From Bradyrhizobium sp. PSBB068 (GTDB lineage: Bacteria; Pseudomonadota; Alphaproteobacteria; Rhizobiales; Xanthobacteraceae): 64,000 nt of DNA. Both the position numbers and the translations under genes were made by a program. The notes under the pieces were generated by a model. The model saw only the letters and a program-made list of their open reading frames with translations, ran no database searches and was not told the origin of the DNA. Below, piece after piece: positions 1 through 7,909 of this stretch. Position 1 is the stretch's first letter. Each line of letters opens with the position of its first letter. The stretch is taken from positions 7,326,001-7,390,000 of the forward strand of contig CP069300.1 of NCBI GenBank assembly GCA_016839165.1, given 5' to 3'.

Positions 1-1124
1 GCACGGACCGCCTCGGTATCGGCGCCAAGCACCGGCACTGTCAGGCCTTCGCCGATATGGCGTCCGTTCCATTCGACCGGCAGCGCGGGGACGCGGAACG
101 GCTTGCCATCGACATTGACATTGTGAACGAGGCCACCCGGACGCAACACATGCGGGTCCTGCAACAGATCCTCCGGCCGGTTGATCGGCGAGAAGCAGAT
201 GTTGAGCGCGTCGAGCCGCGCCGAGAGGTCGGCCACGTTCCAGCCCTTGATCACCTCGGCGACGCGCGGAATGATCCGGTCGCGCGCCATGATGCGGTCC
301 GTGGTGCTGCGCAATGTCGGATCGTCGGCGAATTCCGTCAGGCCAAATTCGCGGCAGAAACTCTGCCAATGGCCTTCGGTCACGACGCCGATGAAGATGC
401 GATCCCCGCCGGCGGCATCGAAGATGTCGTAGATCGGCCAAGCGTGCTCGCGCTCCGGCATCGAACGCGGCTTGCGCCCGGTCATCTCGTATTCGACCAT
501 GTGCTGGGCAACCAGGAACAGGCAGTTCTCGAACAGGCCGATGCGGATGTCGGCACCGTCAGCCTTGCCGCAGCGCCTCTGATAGAGAGCGGCGAGGATC
601 GAGATCACCCCGAACATGCCGCCCATGATGTCATTGGCGGAGGAGCCGACACGTTGCGGCTTGTCGCGGGTACCGGTCATCGCGGCGAGCCCCGACATCA
701 TCTGCACGACCTCATCGAGCGCCGGGCGATGATCATAGGGACCGGAGAGAAAGCCCTTGTGGCCGGCGATGATCAGGTGCGGGTATTTCGCGCGCAGCTG
801 CTCGGGCCCGAGACCCTGCTTGTCGAGTTGACCGTCGCGGAAATTCTCCAGGAACACGTCGGCGCCGGCGAGCAGCCGGTGCATGGTGTCGCGGTCCTCA
901 GGTTTGGCGAGATTGAGCACCACGCTGCGCTTGCCACGGTTGAACAGCGGGAAGAACGAGACGCCCATGCCGCCGAGCGAGCGGGTCTTGTCGCCGGCCG
1001 GAGGTTCGACCTTGATCACTTCGGCGCCGAGTTGCGCCAGGATCATCCCGCAGGTCGGCCCCATCACCATGTGGGTCATCTCGACGACCCTCACACCCTC
1101 CAGCGGCAGTCCGCTCCCGGTCAT
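1..1124 (-). CDS. CaiB/BaiF family CoA-transferase (3' end outside window)
   Basis: Translating the minus strand from the ATG at 1124 gives an open frame of 374 codons to the window edge. It starts MTGSGLPLEGVRVVEMTHMV and continues GPTCGMILAQLGAEVIKVEP, the typical N-terminus of class III CoA-transferases. Family members move CoA between carboxylic acids through a catalytic Asp. The segment LFENCLFLVAQHMVEYEMTG and later RIFIGVVTEGQWQSFCREFG also fit. The C-terminus is cut off by the window start. It is divergent from the LysR regulator, 119 bases between start codons, so LysR may control it. The substrate is unknown; formyl-CoA, succinyl-CoA or another acyl donor are all possible. Confidence 0.9.
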   Translation of the reverse strand, partial: MTGSGLPLEGVRVVEMTHMVMGPTCGMILAQLGAEVIKVEPPAGDKTRSLGGMGVSFFPLFNRGKRSVVLNLAKPEDRDTMHRLLAGADVFLENFRDGQLDKQGLGPEQLRAKYPHLIIAGHKGFLSGPYDHRPALDEVVQMMSGLAAMTGTRDKPQRVGSSANDIMGGMFGVISILAALYQRRCGKADGADIRIGLFENCLFLVAQHMVEYEMTGRKPRSMPEREHAWPIYDIFDAAGGDRIFIGVVTEGHWQSFCREFGLTEFADDPTLRSTTDRIMARDRIIPRVAEVIKGWNVADLSARLDALNICFSPINRPEDLLQDPHVLRPGGLVHNVNVDGKPFRVPALPVEWNGRHIGEGLTVPVLGADTEAVR

Positions 1125-1243
1125 CGGTTTCTCCGTGCTCGTTGCGCTCGTTTTGAGTAGTTGGCGCAGGTTAGGCTTCCGCACGCTATCTGAAAAATAT
1201 AATCTGTCGAATAGTGCATTCGTCGTTCTAGAACGCTGAACCC

Positions 1244-2167
1244 ATGGATTCGCGCCAGCTTCGCTATTTCATCGCGGTTTACGAGCAGCGCAACCTGTCG
1301 CGGGCGGCGGATCAGGCCAATGTCGCGCAGTCAGCGCTGAGCCACCACATCGCCAATCTGGAAGCCGAATTCGCCACGCCGCTGTTCGAGCGCAAGCCGC
1401 GCGGCATGGAACCGACCGCGGCGGGCGAGCGGCTCTACGAGCATGCCCGCATCATCCTGCGTGCCATGGCGGCGGCCGAGCGCGAGATCAGGGAAGGCGG
1501 CAGCGAGATCGCCGGCGACATCTCGATCGGCATGGCCAATTCCGGGATGAAGGCGATCGGCGTGCCGCTGATGCGGACCGTGCTGACCAAATATCCGAAC
1601 CTGAAGCTGTCGCTGACCGAGAGTCTCTCCGGCGCGACGCTGCTGCACCTGCTGAGCTCCGACGTCGACCTCGCACTGGTCTACAATCCGCCGTCGGAAA
1701 AAGACCTGGTGGCCGAGCCGGTGCTGGAGGAGCAGATGTTCTGCGTCGGCACCGAGAAACTGATCGGCAGAAAGGCCCCGATCAGCTTCGAGGAAGTGGC
1801 ACGGCTGCCGTTGATCCTGTTGCGGCACGGGCTCTCCGCGCGCGCCCTGGTCGATGATCCCGTGCCGCTCAAGCGGCTGGAGGCCAATGCGATCATGCAT
1901 CTCAACTCGACCAGCGGCATGATCGGGGCGCTGATCGCGGGCCTCGGCTGCACGATCGCAACGACTCACTTCGTCAGCGAGCCGCTGAAGGCACGATTGC
2001 TGGTCGCGCGCGAAGTCATCGAACCGAAACTGACCCGCACGCTCTATCTCTGCCGCCTGCGCAACCGCCCCATGACTTACGTCATGGAGGAAATGTGCCG
2101 CCTGATCCGCGCCCTGATCGCAGACCAGGTGGGCCGCGGCGCCTGGGAGGCGACGCTCCTGATCTGA
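1244..2167 (+). CDS. LysR-family transcriptional regulator
   Basis: 307 residues, the normal LysR length. The N-terminal winged helix-turn-helix is clear (MDSRQLRYFIAVYEQRNLSR, then AADQANVAQSALSHHIANLE), followed by a periplasmic-binding-like effector domain from about residue 90. It is divergent from the CoA-transferase and points toward an MFS transporter, so it probably regulates one or both in response to a carboxylic acid. The shared spacer 1125–1243 is AT-rich around 1190–1205 and contains a TATAAT at 1198–1203, a possible −10 box for this gene. The effector is not predictable from sequence. Confidence 0.92.
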   Translation: MDSRQLRYFIAVYEQRNLSRAADQANVAQSALSHHIANLEAEFATPLFERKPRGMEPTAAGERLYEHARIILRAMAAAEREIREGGSEIAGDISIGMANSGMKAIGVPLMRTVLTKYPNLKLSLTESLSGATLLHLLSSDVDLALVYNPPSEKDLVAEPVLEEQMFCVGTEKLIGRKAPISFEEVARLPLILLRHGLSARALVDDPVPLKRLEANAIMHLNSTSGMIGALIAGLGCTIATTHFVSEPLKARLLVAREVIEPKLTRTLYLCRLRNRPMTYVMEEMCRLIRALIADQVGRGAWEATLLI

Positions 2168-2238
2168 AGCGCTTTCAAGCGAAGCCTGTCCCGCACGCGA
2201 TGCGGGATGGACGCCGGTTCGCGTCAAGAAAGCGCGTC
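2168..2238. repeat. Dispersed palindromic repeat, type D
   Basis: A roughly 70-base imperfect inverted repeat just after the LysR stop codon. It begins AGCGCTTTCAAGCGAAGCC and ends CGCGTCAAGAAAGCGCGTC. A second copy in the opposite orientation lies at 34731–34801. It may fold in RNA at the 3' end of the LysR transcript. The rest of the spacer up to 2375 shows nothing recognisable. Confidence 0.65.
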
Positions 2239-2375
2239 CTGGATAGTACGATCGAAAATATCGAACGATCTCTTCGATATGTTCGTCTGGATTTCTGGCT
2301 CCCGGCTGCCAAACATGCGCGGATGACACGCCTTCGCAAGAAAGGCGGCCGCTGGACCACACGGGGAGGACCAAC

Positions 2376-3788
2376 ATGAGCGCCGTCGAACTCGGCTCGG
2401 TTGCCGATCGCGTCAACACGACAAGCGGACCGGACCAGATTTCACGACGGCTCGAGGCGCTGCCGGCGTCCGGCTATGTCTGGCGGCTGGTGATTTTGCT
2501 CTCGCTCGGCGGTTGCTTCGAAATCTACGATCTGTTCTTCACCGGCTATATCGCGCCGGGCCTCGCGCGCAGCGGGCTGATGACCACGACGACGCAGGCC
2601 TTCTTCGGCTTCTCCGGCATCGGCGCCTTCGTCGCGGCGACTTTCGCCGGCCTGTTCATCGGCACCTTCTGCCTCGGCTTCCTCGCCGATCGTTACGGGC
2701 GCAAGGCCGTCTTCACTTACTCGCTGCTGTTCTACAGCGCAGCGTCCGTCATCATGGCGTGCCAGACCACGCCTGGCGGCCTCTTGCTGTGGCGCTTCAT
2801 CGCCGGGATCGGAATCGGCATCGAGGTCATCACCATCGACGCCTACATCACCGAGCTGGTGCCGAGCTGGATGCGCGGCCGGGCCTTTGCGATCAACCAG
2901 GCTGTGATGCTGTCGGCGGTGCCGATCGTCGCCGCACTGTCGTGGTGGCTGGTGCCGGCAACGCCTTACGGCATCGACGGCTGGCGCTGGGTGGTGCTGA
3001 TCGGCGCGGCCGCCAGCATGATCATCTGGGTGCTGCGGCTCTACGTGCCGGAAAGCCCGCTCTGGCTCGCACGAAATGGCCGCTCGGCTGAAGCCGAGCG
3101 GATCATGCGGACGCTGGAGGCTTCATCGGGCACGGCCGCGCTGCGCCCCGCCCCGGCCGCCGCAATGGCGCCGGCACGTGCGCCGGCCGAGACCGGCTAT
3201 GCCGACCTGTTCAGGCCGCCCTACGCCTCGCTCGTCGTACTGTTCATGATCTTCAATCTCTGCCAGGCGTTCGGCGTCTACGGCTTCTCCAACTGGGTTC
3301 CGGCGCTTCTGGTCGAGAAGGGCATCAACGTCACCAAGAGCCTGCAATACTCGTTCATCATCGCGTTCGCCTATCCGCTGGCGCCGCTCCTGGCCGCAAC
3401 CTTCGCCGACCGCTTCGAGCGCAAATGGATCATTTGCGGCGCGGCCGCCGCGATCTCGGTGTTCGGCCTCGCCTTCGCGCAACTCACCGCGCCTGTGCTG
3501 CTGATCGCGAGCGGTGTGCTGGTGACCGGCGCCAACATGACGCTGTCCTACGCCTATCACGCCTACCAGACCGAGGTGTTCCCGACCGCTATCAGGGCGC
3601 GTGCGGCGGGGCTCGTCTATTCGATGAGCCGGCTCAGCGCGACTTTCTCTGGCTTCATCGTGGCGTTCATGTTGAAGGAGGCGGGCGTCGGCGGCGTGTT
3701 CGGCCTGATCACCGCGGCGATGGTGATCGTGATTGTGACTATCGGTGTCTGGGGACCCAACGTCCGGGGCAAGCCGCTCGTCGCCTGA
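2376..3788 (+). CDS. MFS transporter, metabolite:proton symporter type
   Basis: 470 residues with about 12 predicted membrane segments. Between TM2 and TM3 the MFS signature appears as GFLADRYGRKAVF (about residues 105–117), and the second-half equivalent ATFADRFERKW lies near residue 345. PESPLWLARNGRSAEAERI just before the central loop is typical of the sugar/aromatic-acid symporter branches. The central loop is rich in Ala and Pro. It follows the LysR gene on the same strand, and a CoA-transferase lies beyond it, so uptake of an organic acid that is then activated to a CoA ester is plausible. The substrate is inference only. Confidence 0.9.
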   Translation: MSAVELGSVADRVNTTSGPDQISRRLEALPASGYVWRLVILLSLGGCFEIYDLFFTGYIAPGLARSGLMTTTTQAFFGFSGIGAFVAATFAGLFIGTFCLGFLADRYGRKAVFTYSLLFYSAASVIMACQTTPGGLLLWRFIAGIGIGIEVITIDAYITELVPSWMRGRAFAINQAVMLSAVPIVAALSWWLVPATPYGIDGWRWVVLIGAAASMIIWVLRLYVPESPLWLARNGRSAEAERIMRTLEASSGTAALRPAPAAAMAPARAPAETGYADLFRPPYASLVVLFMIFNLCQAFGVYGFSNWVPALLVEKGINVTKSLQYSFIIAFAYPLAPLLAATFADRFERKWIICGAAAAISVFGLAFAQLTAPVLLIASGVLVTGANMTLSYAYHAYQTEVFPTAIRARAAGLVYSMSRLSATFSGFIVAFMLKEAGVGGVFGLITAAMVIVIVTIGVWGPNVRGKPLVA

Positions 3789-3842
3789 GGCAATTCGAGT
3801 CGAACCGCGGCACACACGGCACTTGCCGAAGCCATATTGGGT

Positions 3843-3877
3843 GGCTACCTCTCGCTCGTTAATTTGCAGAGGTAGCC
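3843..3877 (+). promoter_or_regulatory. 5' leader hairpin that covers the ribosome binding site
   Basis: GGCTACCTC (3843–3851) and GAGGTAGCC (3869–3877) form a perfect 9-bp stem with a 17-nt AT-rich loop. The GAGG of the right arm is the only Shine-Dalgarno-like sequence for the ATG at 3883, so folding would hide the ribosome binding site. This could be a thermosensor-like or protein-bound leader, or an operator dyad in DNA. Confidence 0.5.
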
Positions 3878-3882
3878 CAGTC

Positions 3883-4635
3883 ATGTTTGATGCCGCCGTC
3901 AAGGCGCTTTCGCAAATCCTTTCGCCGCCGATGCGCTCGATCCTGTGGCGCTCGATCGGGCTTGCGCTGGTGCTGATCACCGTGCTGGCGATCGGATTGC
4001 AGCGGCTGCTGAGCTGGTTTGCCGACACCGGCGAGGTCTGGGCCGAAGGCATGCTCGGCCCCGGCTTCCATTCCACGCTGCACGTGCTGTCCTGGATCAT
4101 CTCGATCTCGGCCGGCCTCGGCGTCGTGCTCGGCGGCATCTTCCTGATGCCGGCGATCACCTCGCTGATGGCGAGCCTGTTCGTCGACGACGTCGCCGAC
4201 CATGTCGAGCGCGAGCACTATCCGGCCGACCATCCCGGCGTGGCGCTGCCGGTCACGCTGGCGACGATCGAGGGCGTCAAGACGGCGCTGCTGACCATCC
4301 TGGTCTACGTGGTCGCGCTGCCGTTCGTGCTGTTCGCGGGCGCGGGCTTCATCATCTTCTTCATCGCGACCGCCTGGCTGCTCGGCCGCGAATATTTCGA
4401 GCTCGCGGCGATGCGCTTCCGCTCGCCTGATGATGCCAAGGCGATGCGCAAGGAGAATGCGGCGACCGTATTCACCGCGGGCCTGTTCATCGCCGCCTTC
4501 GTCTCGATCCCAATCGTCAACCTGGCGACGCCGCTGTTCGGCATGGCGTTCATGGTCCACATGTACAAGCGGCTGTCGGGCCCGCGCCGCGAGCTGATCG
4601 AGCCGGCGCGGCGAAGCAACGTCTCTTCAATCTAG
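3883..4635 (+). CDS. EI24/CysZ-like multi-pass membrane protein
   Basis: 250 residues. The frame is open further upstream, but the ATG at 3883 is chosen because GAGG lies 10 bases before it and MFDAAVKALSQILSPPMRSI is the usual family start. Several hydrophobic segments are visible, e.g. IGLALVLITVLAIGLQRLL, IISISAGLGVVLGGIFLMPA and a C-terminal pair. The conserved loop VDDVADHVEREHYPADHPG lies between segments 2 and 3. The family (EI24 domain, Pfam PF07264) includes the sulfate permease CysZ, and alphaproteobacterial members are often labelled sulfate transporter family proteins. True sulfate transport is unproven, and no cys genes are adjacent. Confidence 0.8.
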   Translation: MFDAAVKALSQILSPPMRSILWRSIGLALVLITVLAIGLQRLLSWFADTGEVWAEGMLGPGFHSTLHVLSWIISISAGLGVVLGGIFLMPAITSLMASLFVDDVADHVEREHYPADHPGVALPVTLATIEGVKTALLTILVYVVALPFVLFAGAGFIIFFIATAWLLGREYFELAAMRFRSPDDAKAMRKENAATVFTAGLFIAAFVSIPIVNLATPLFGMAFMVHMYKRLSGPRRELIEPARRSNVSSI

Positions 4636-6198
4636 CTAGTCCGCTTCTCGCGGCACCTGGAGAGACGCCGGTGCCCGCGCGAACGGCACCAGCAGCAATC
4701 CTGCGATCGCCACGCAGGCGAGCATTGCCCATGCCTCGTTGACGGTGAGTGCGAGCGAGGCCCGTTCGATCAGCGGCCGGATGAACGCCACCGTCGCCTC
4801 GTCGGGCGGACCCAGCGGTCGGTTGATCAGCAACATCGGATCGAGCCCGATCGCCTGCGCCGCGTTGATATCGCCTGCCAGCAGGCGTGCACGAAAATCC
4901 TCGCCATAGATCGGGCTGCGCCCGTAGAGGATGGTGTCGATCAGGGCGATCCCGATCGCGCCGCCGAGATTTCGCATCAGGTTGAACAATCCGCTGGCGT
5001 CGGCAATTTCGTCCTCTGGCAGCGAACCCAGTGCAAACCGTGTCGGCGGCAGCAGGCAAAACATGATGGCGATGCCGCGCACGACCTGCGGCCAGACCAT
5101 CTCGCCGAAATCGGCCGTACGAGGCTGGAAGGCGCTGAGACCCAGACCGAACGCGAACAAGGCAAAGCCCGTCGCGGTCAACGCCAGCGCGCCGACGCGA
5201 CTTTCGAGGAAGGCCGCCAGCGGCGCGGCGACGAGCTGCGCAGCTCCCGTGACCAGCATGGTGGTGCCGATCTCGAAGGCGTCATGGCGGCGGACGAAGC
5301 CGAGGAAGACCGGCATCAGATAAGTCGATCCGTAGAGACCGACGCCGAGGCAAAAGCTCAGGCCGCAGCCGATCGCGAACGAACGCCGCCGGAACAAGGT
5401 CAATTGCGCGATCGGATCCGCCGCGCGGAGCGTGCGCCGGATCAGCAGCGCGATCCCGGCAACGCTTCCGATCAGCAGGCTGAGGCAGAGCATCGAGGCC
5501 CAGCCGCGCTGCGGCGCTTCCTTCAGCCCGATCATCAGGCTTGCGAGGGCCGCTGCGAGCAGGATCAGCGACGATTTGTCCAGCCTGGAGAACGCGCGAA
5601 GATGCATCCGCTCTTTCGGCAGCAGCAACGGCGTGACCAGCGCCGCGATCGTGCCCGGAACCAGGTTGATCAGGAACAGCCAGGGCCACGACCAGGTCTG
5701 CGTGATCCAGCCACCGACGACAGGTCCAACGGTCGGCGCAAGCACCGCGATGGCGCCGCCGATCGTGGTGGCGACCGGATGAAGGCGCGCCGGAAACAGC
5801 GTGAACACGGCGGAGAACACCGCGGGGATCAGGACGCCGCCGGAAAATCCCTGCAGCACGCGGAACGTCAGCAGCACGGCAAAGCCGCCGCTGAAGGCGC
5901 AGCCGACCGACGCGATGGTGAACAGGCTGACGGCGATGACGAACAACCATCGCAGCGACAGTGCATGGGTGAGCAGTCCGGTCAGCGGGATCGCGATCAC
6001 CTCCGCGATCAGATAGGCGGTCTGGATCCAGCTCATCGCGGAAGGCGAGATCGTCAGCGCGCGCTGGATCGTCGGCAGCGAGGTCGCGACGACCTGGATG
6101 TCGAGGATCGCCATGAACATGCCGAGGCACATCAAGAGGAAGCCTGCCCAGGTCGCAGCCGATGGGCTGTCGGCTTGCTGATCTGCCCGCGCGCTCAT
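4636..6198 (-). CDS. DHA2-family MFS efflux pump (EmrB/QacA type)
   Basis: 520 residues with about 14 hydrophobic segments, the DHA2 length. LDIQVVATSLPTIQ near residue 33 matches the TM1 motif of drug:proton antiporters, and GFSGGVLIPAVFSAVFTLFP carries the motif C region. The ATG at 6198 overlaps the TGA of the upstream methyltransferase gene (ATGA), so the two are translationally coupled. It is the last gene of the polyketide block and may export the methylated product. It has no HlyD partner of its own, but an EmrA/EmrB pair lies upstream on the same strand. The product link is inference from gene order. Confidence 0.9.
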   Translation of the reverse strand: MSARADQQADSPSAATWAGFLLMCLGMFMAILDIQVVATSLPTIQRALTISPSAMSWIQTAYLIAEVIAIPLTGLLTHALSLRWLFVIAVSLFTIASVGCAFSGGFAVLLTFRVLQGFSGGVLIPAVFSAVFTLFPARLHPVATTIGGAIAVLAPTVGPVVGGWITQTWSWPWLFLINLVPGTIAALVTPLLLPKERMHLRAFSRLDKSSLILLAAALASLMIGLKEAPQRGWASMLCLSLLIGSVAGIALLIRRTLRAADPIAQLTLFRRRSFAIGCGLSFCLGVGLYGSTYLMPVFLGFVRRHDAFEIGTTMLVTGAAQLVAAPLAAFLESRVGALALTATGFALFAFGLGLSAFQPRTADFGEMVWPQVVRGIAIMFCLLPPTRFALGSLPEDEIADASGLFNLMRNLGGAIGIALIDTILYGRSPIYGEDFRARLLAGDINAAQAIGLDPMLLINRPLGPPDEATVAFIRPLIERASLALTVNEAWAMLACVAIAGLLLVPFARAPASLQVPREAD

Positions 6199-6707
6199 GG
6201 CGTGCTGATGCGTGGCCAGTCGGAAACCGAGAGCGCGCGGCTCTCGGCGCGAATTCGAATCGCAAGCACCGTGAGATTGAGCACGGTGAAGATCAACGCC
6301 AGCACCGACAGGTGCAGAGCCAGCGGGAGCAGCGCGATCTCAGCGACCACGACGGCATAGTTCGGATGCGGAAAGTACCGGTAGGGCCCGGATGCGACCA
6401 GCGGCGTTCCCGGCAATACGATGATCCGCGTGGTCCATCGCGGCCCGAGCGCGGCGAGGATCCACAGCCGCAAACCTTGCAGCGCCACGAAAGCCGCCAA
6501 TGCGGCGAGGTTGACATCCTGGTTACGGCCCCAGATCCACAGCGCGGTCAGCCAGCCCGCGTGAAGCAGCACGATGAGCGGGTAGTGAGCGGCGCCGACT
6601 TCGATGGCGCCTCGCGTCAGCAGCCGCTCCGTGTTGCGACGGGACAGCACGAGCTCGCCGAAGCGCTGCAGCGTGACCAGCGCAAGGATGACCGAAGCGA
6701 GGTTCAC
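6195..6707 (-). CDS. Isoprenylcysteine carboxyl methyltransferase-like enzyme
   Basis: 170 residues, starting at the GTG at 6707, which overlaps the polyketide synthase stop (GTGA). Four to five hydrophobic segments are present. The C-terminal half has the ICMT-family SAM-binding signature SGPYRYFPHPNYAVVVAE (H114, P115, N116, Y117), followed by a hydrophobic segment and IRIRAESRAL. Small ICMT homologues encoded next to type III polyketide synthases are known to O-methylate alkylpyrones (BpsB in Bacillus). The strict overlap with the synthase gene supports the same job here: methylating a pyrone or resorcinol lipid at the membrane. The substrate is not shown by sequence. Confidence 0.87.
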   Translation of the reverse strand: MNLASVILALVTLQRFGELVLSRRNTERLLTRGAIEVGAAHYPLIVLLHAGWLTALWIWGRNQDVNLAALAAFVALQGLRLWILAALGPRWTTRIIVLPGTPLVASGPYRYFPHPNYAVVVAEIALLPLALHLSVLALIFTVLNLTVLAIRIRAESRALSVSDWPRISTP

Positions 6708-7765
6708 GCCGCGTGCCTCAGCGCGACGCAACTGAGCGTGAAGCCCGGCCCGAGCGCGGTGAGCAGCGCGCGCGGCGGCAATCCCCTGGCGCGGGCGCGT
6801 TCGAGAACAAACAGAACCGTCGGGGCCGACATGTTGCCGCATGCCGCGATGACATCGCGTTCGTGATCGAGCGTGCCCTGATCGAGCGCGAGCGCGCGCT
6901 CCAGCGCGGCGATCACCTTGGCGCCGCCGGGATGGCAGAGGAAGCGGTCGATGTCATCGGTCGTTAGCTGCATCCGCGCGAGAATTTCGGCAACGGCCGG
7001 TCCAACATGGTCGCGGACGAAATCCGGAATGGTGCGCTGAAAGACGACGCCGAATCCCTCCGGATCGACCGTCCAGCCCATGATGTCGAGCGTATCCGGC
7101 CACAGCTTTTCGCCGGACGCCTCGATCCGCGTCGCACCGCCGTCACCGGCACGCAGCACGAGCGCGGCGGCGCCATCGCCGAACAGGCTGGCTGCGACGA
7201 TATTCGCCTTGGTCAGCTCATCGTGGCGGACCGCGAGCGTGCAGAGTTCGAGCGCAACCAGCAGCACGTTCGTGCCCGGCCGCGCCTGCGCCAGCCGCGC
7301 CGCGATCGAGAGGCCCGACACGCCGCCCGCGCAGCCGAGACCGAACACCGGCACACGCGACACATCCGGCCGCAGGCCGAGCTTGCCGGCGACGCGCGCC
7401 TCCAGCGTCGGCGTCGCGATGCCGGTCGAGCACACCGTGACCACGGTATCGATCTCGCTGCCGGTCAGGCCGGCGGCCGCGATCGCCTTGCCGGCGGCAT
7501 CGACGAACAGCGCCTCGGCGCCCTCCAGGAACGCCTGCGTTCGCTCCGGCCAACCGCGCCGCTCGAGATACCATTCGATCGGCTTCACGCCATGGCGATG
7601 CTGGATGCCGGTGTTGGCGAACAGGCTGGAGAGCGTCTCGAATTCGGGATAGCGGTCGGCAAGAAGGCTGCGCGCGGCCTGCAGGATCTGTCCCTGATGG
7701 AATAGATGCGGTGGAACCGCCGTCGCCATGGAAACAAGCGCGGCCGTCTGCTTGGTCTCGATCAT
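6704..7765 (-). CDS. Type III polyketide synthase (chalcone/stilbene synthase family)
   Basis: 353 residues from the ATG at 7765, which is preceded by a GGAG-type ribosome binding site; the frame extends 36 codons further without support. The triad is intact: Cys145 in FGLGCAGGVSG, His278 in FLCHPGGAKV and Asn311 in ACGNMSAPTV. The C-terminal LGPGFTLSCVAL is typical. These homodimers extend an acyl-CoA starter with malonyl units and cyclise the product to pyrones or resorcinols. It resembles bacterial alkylpyrone synthases more than plant enzymes (inference). It is followed without a gap by a methyltransferase gene and a pump gene. A dyad at 7846–7863 may mark its own promoter. Confidence 0.93.
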   Translation of the reverse strand: MIETKQTAALVSMATAVPPHLFHQGQILQAARSLLADRYPEFETLSSLFANTGIQHRHGVKPIEWYLERRGWPERTQAFLEGAEALFVDAAGKAIAAAGLTGSEIDTVVTVCSTGIATPTLEARVAGKLGLRPDVSRVPVFGLGCAGGVSGLSIAARLAQARPGTNVLLVALELCTLAVRHDELTKANIVAASLFGDGAAALVLRAGDGGATRIEASGEKLWPDTLDIMGWTVDPEGFGVVFQRTIPDFVRDHVGPAVAEILARMQLTTDDIDRFLCHPGGAKVIAALERALALDQGTLDHERDVIAACGNMSAPTVLFVLERARARGLPPRALLTALGPGFTLSCVALRHAA

Positions 7766-7845
7766 CGTGGCTCCAGTTCCCCCGGTTATGGAACCACGCG
7801 GTACGCAAAATATTTCAGGCACCGGCGCGATAGAGAGAGCGCGGC

Positions 7846-7863
7846 AGTCACTATAAATTGACT
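7846..7863 (-). promoter_or_regulatory. Possible promoter/operator dyad before the polyketide synthase gene
   Basis: On the minus strand AGTCA and TGACT flank an 8-base AT-rich core that contains TATAG, about 80 bases before the synthase start codon. It is the only AT-rich patch in the 144-base gap after the EmrB-type pump gene and could be a −10 region with an overlapping operator. The arms are only 5 bp, so chance is possible. Confidence 0.3.
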
Positions 7864-7909
7864 CCGGCAGCACGCCGCCGGCGACATCCGGGCTGCGCCT
7901 TTCGCCAGA

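Noticed and set aside
57..1160. Long plus-strand frame of 367 codons at the window start
   Set aside because: It is antisense to the CaiB/BaiF gene, which reads through with strong family signatures. The frame has no ribosome binding site and an Arg/His/Asp-rich composition typical of high-GC shadow frames.
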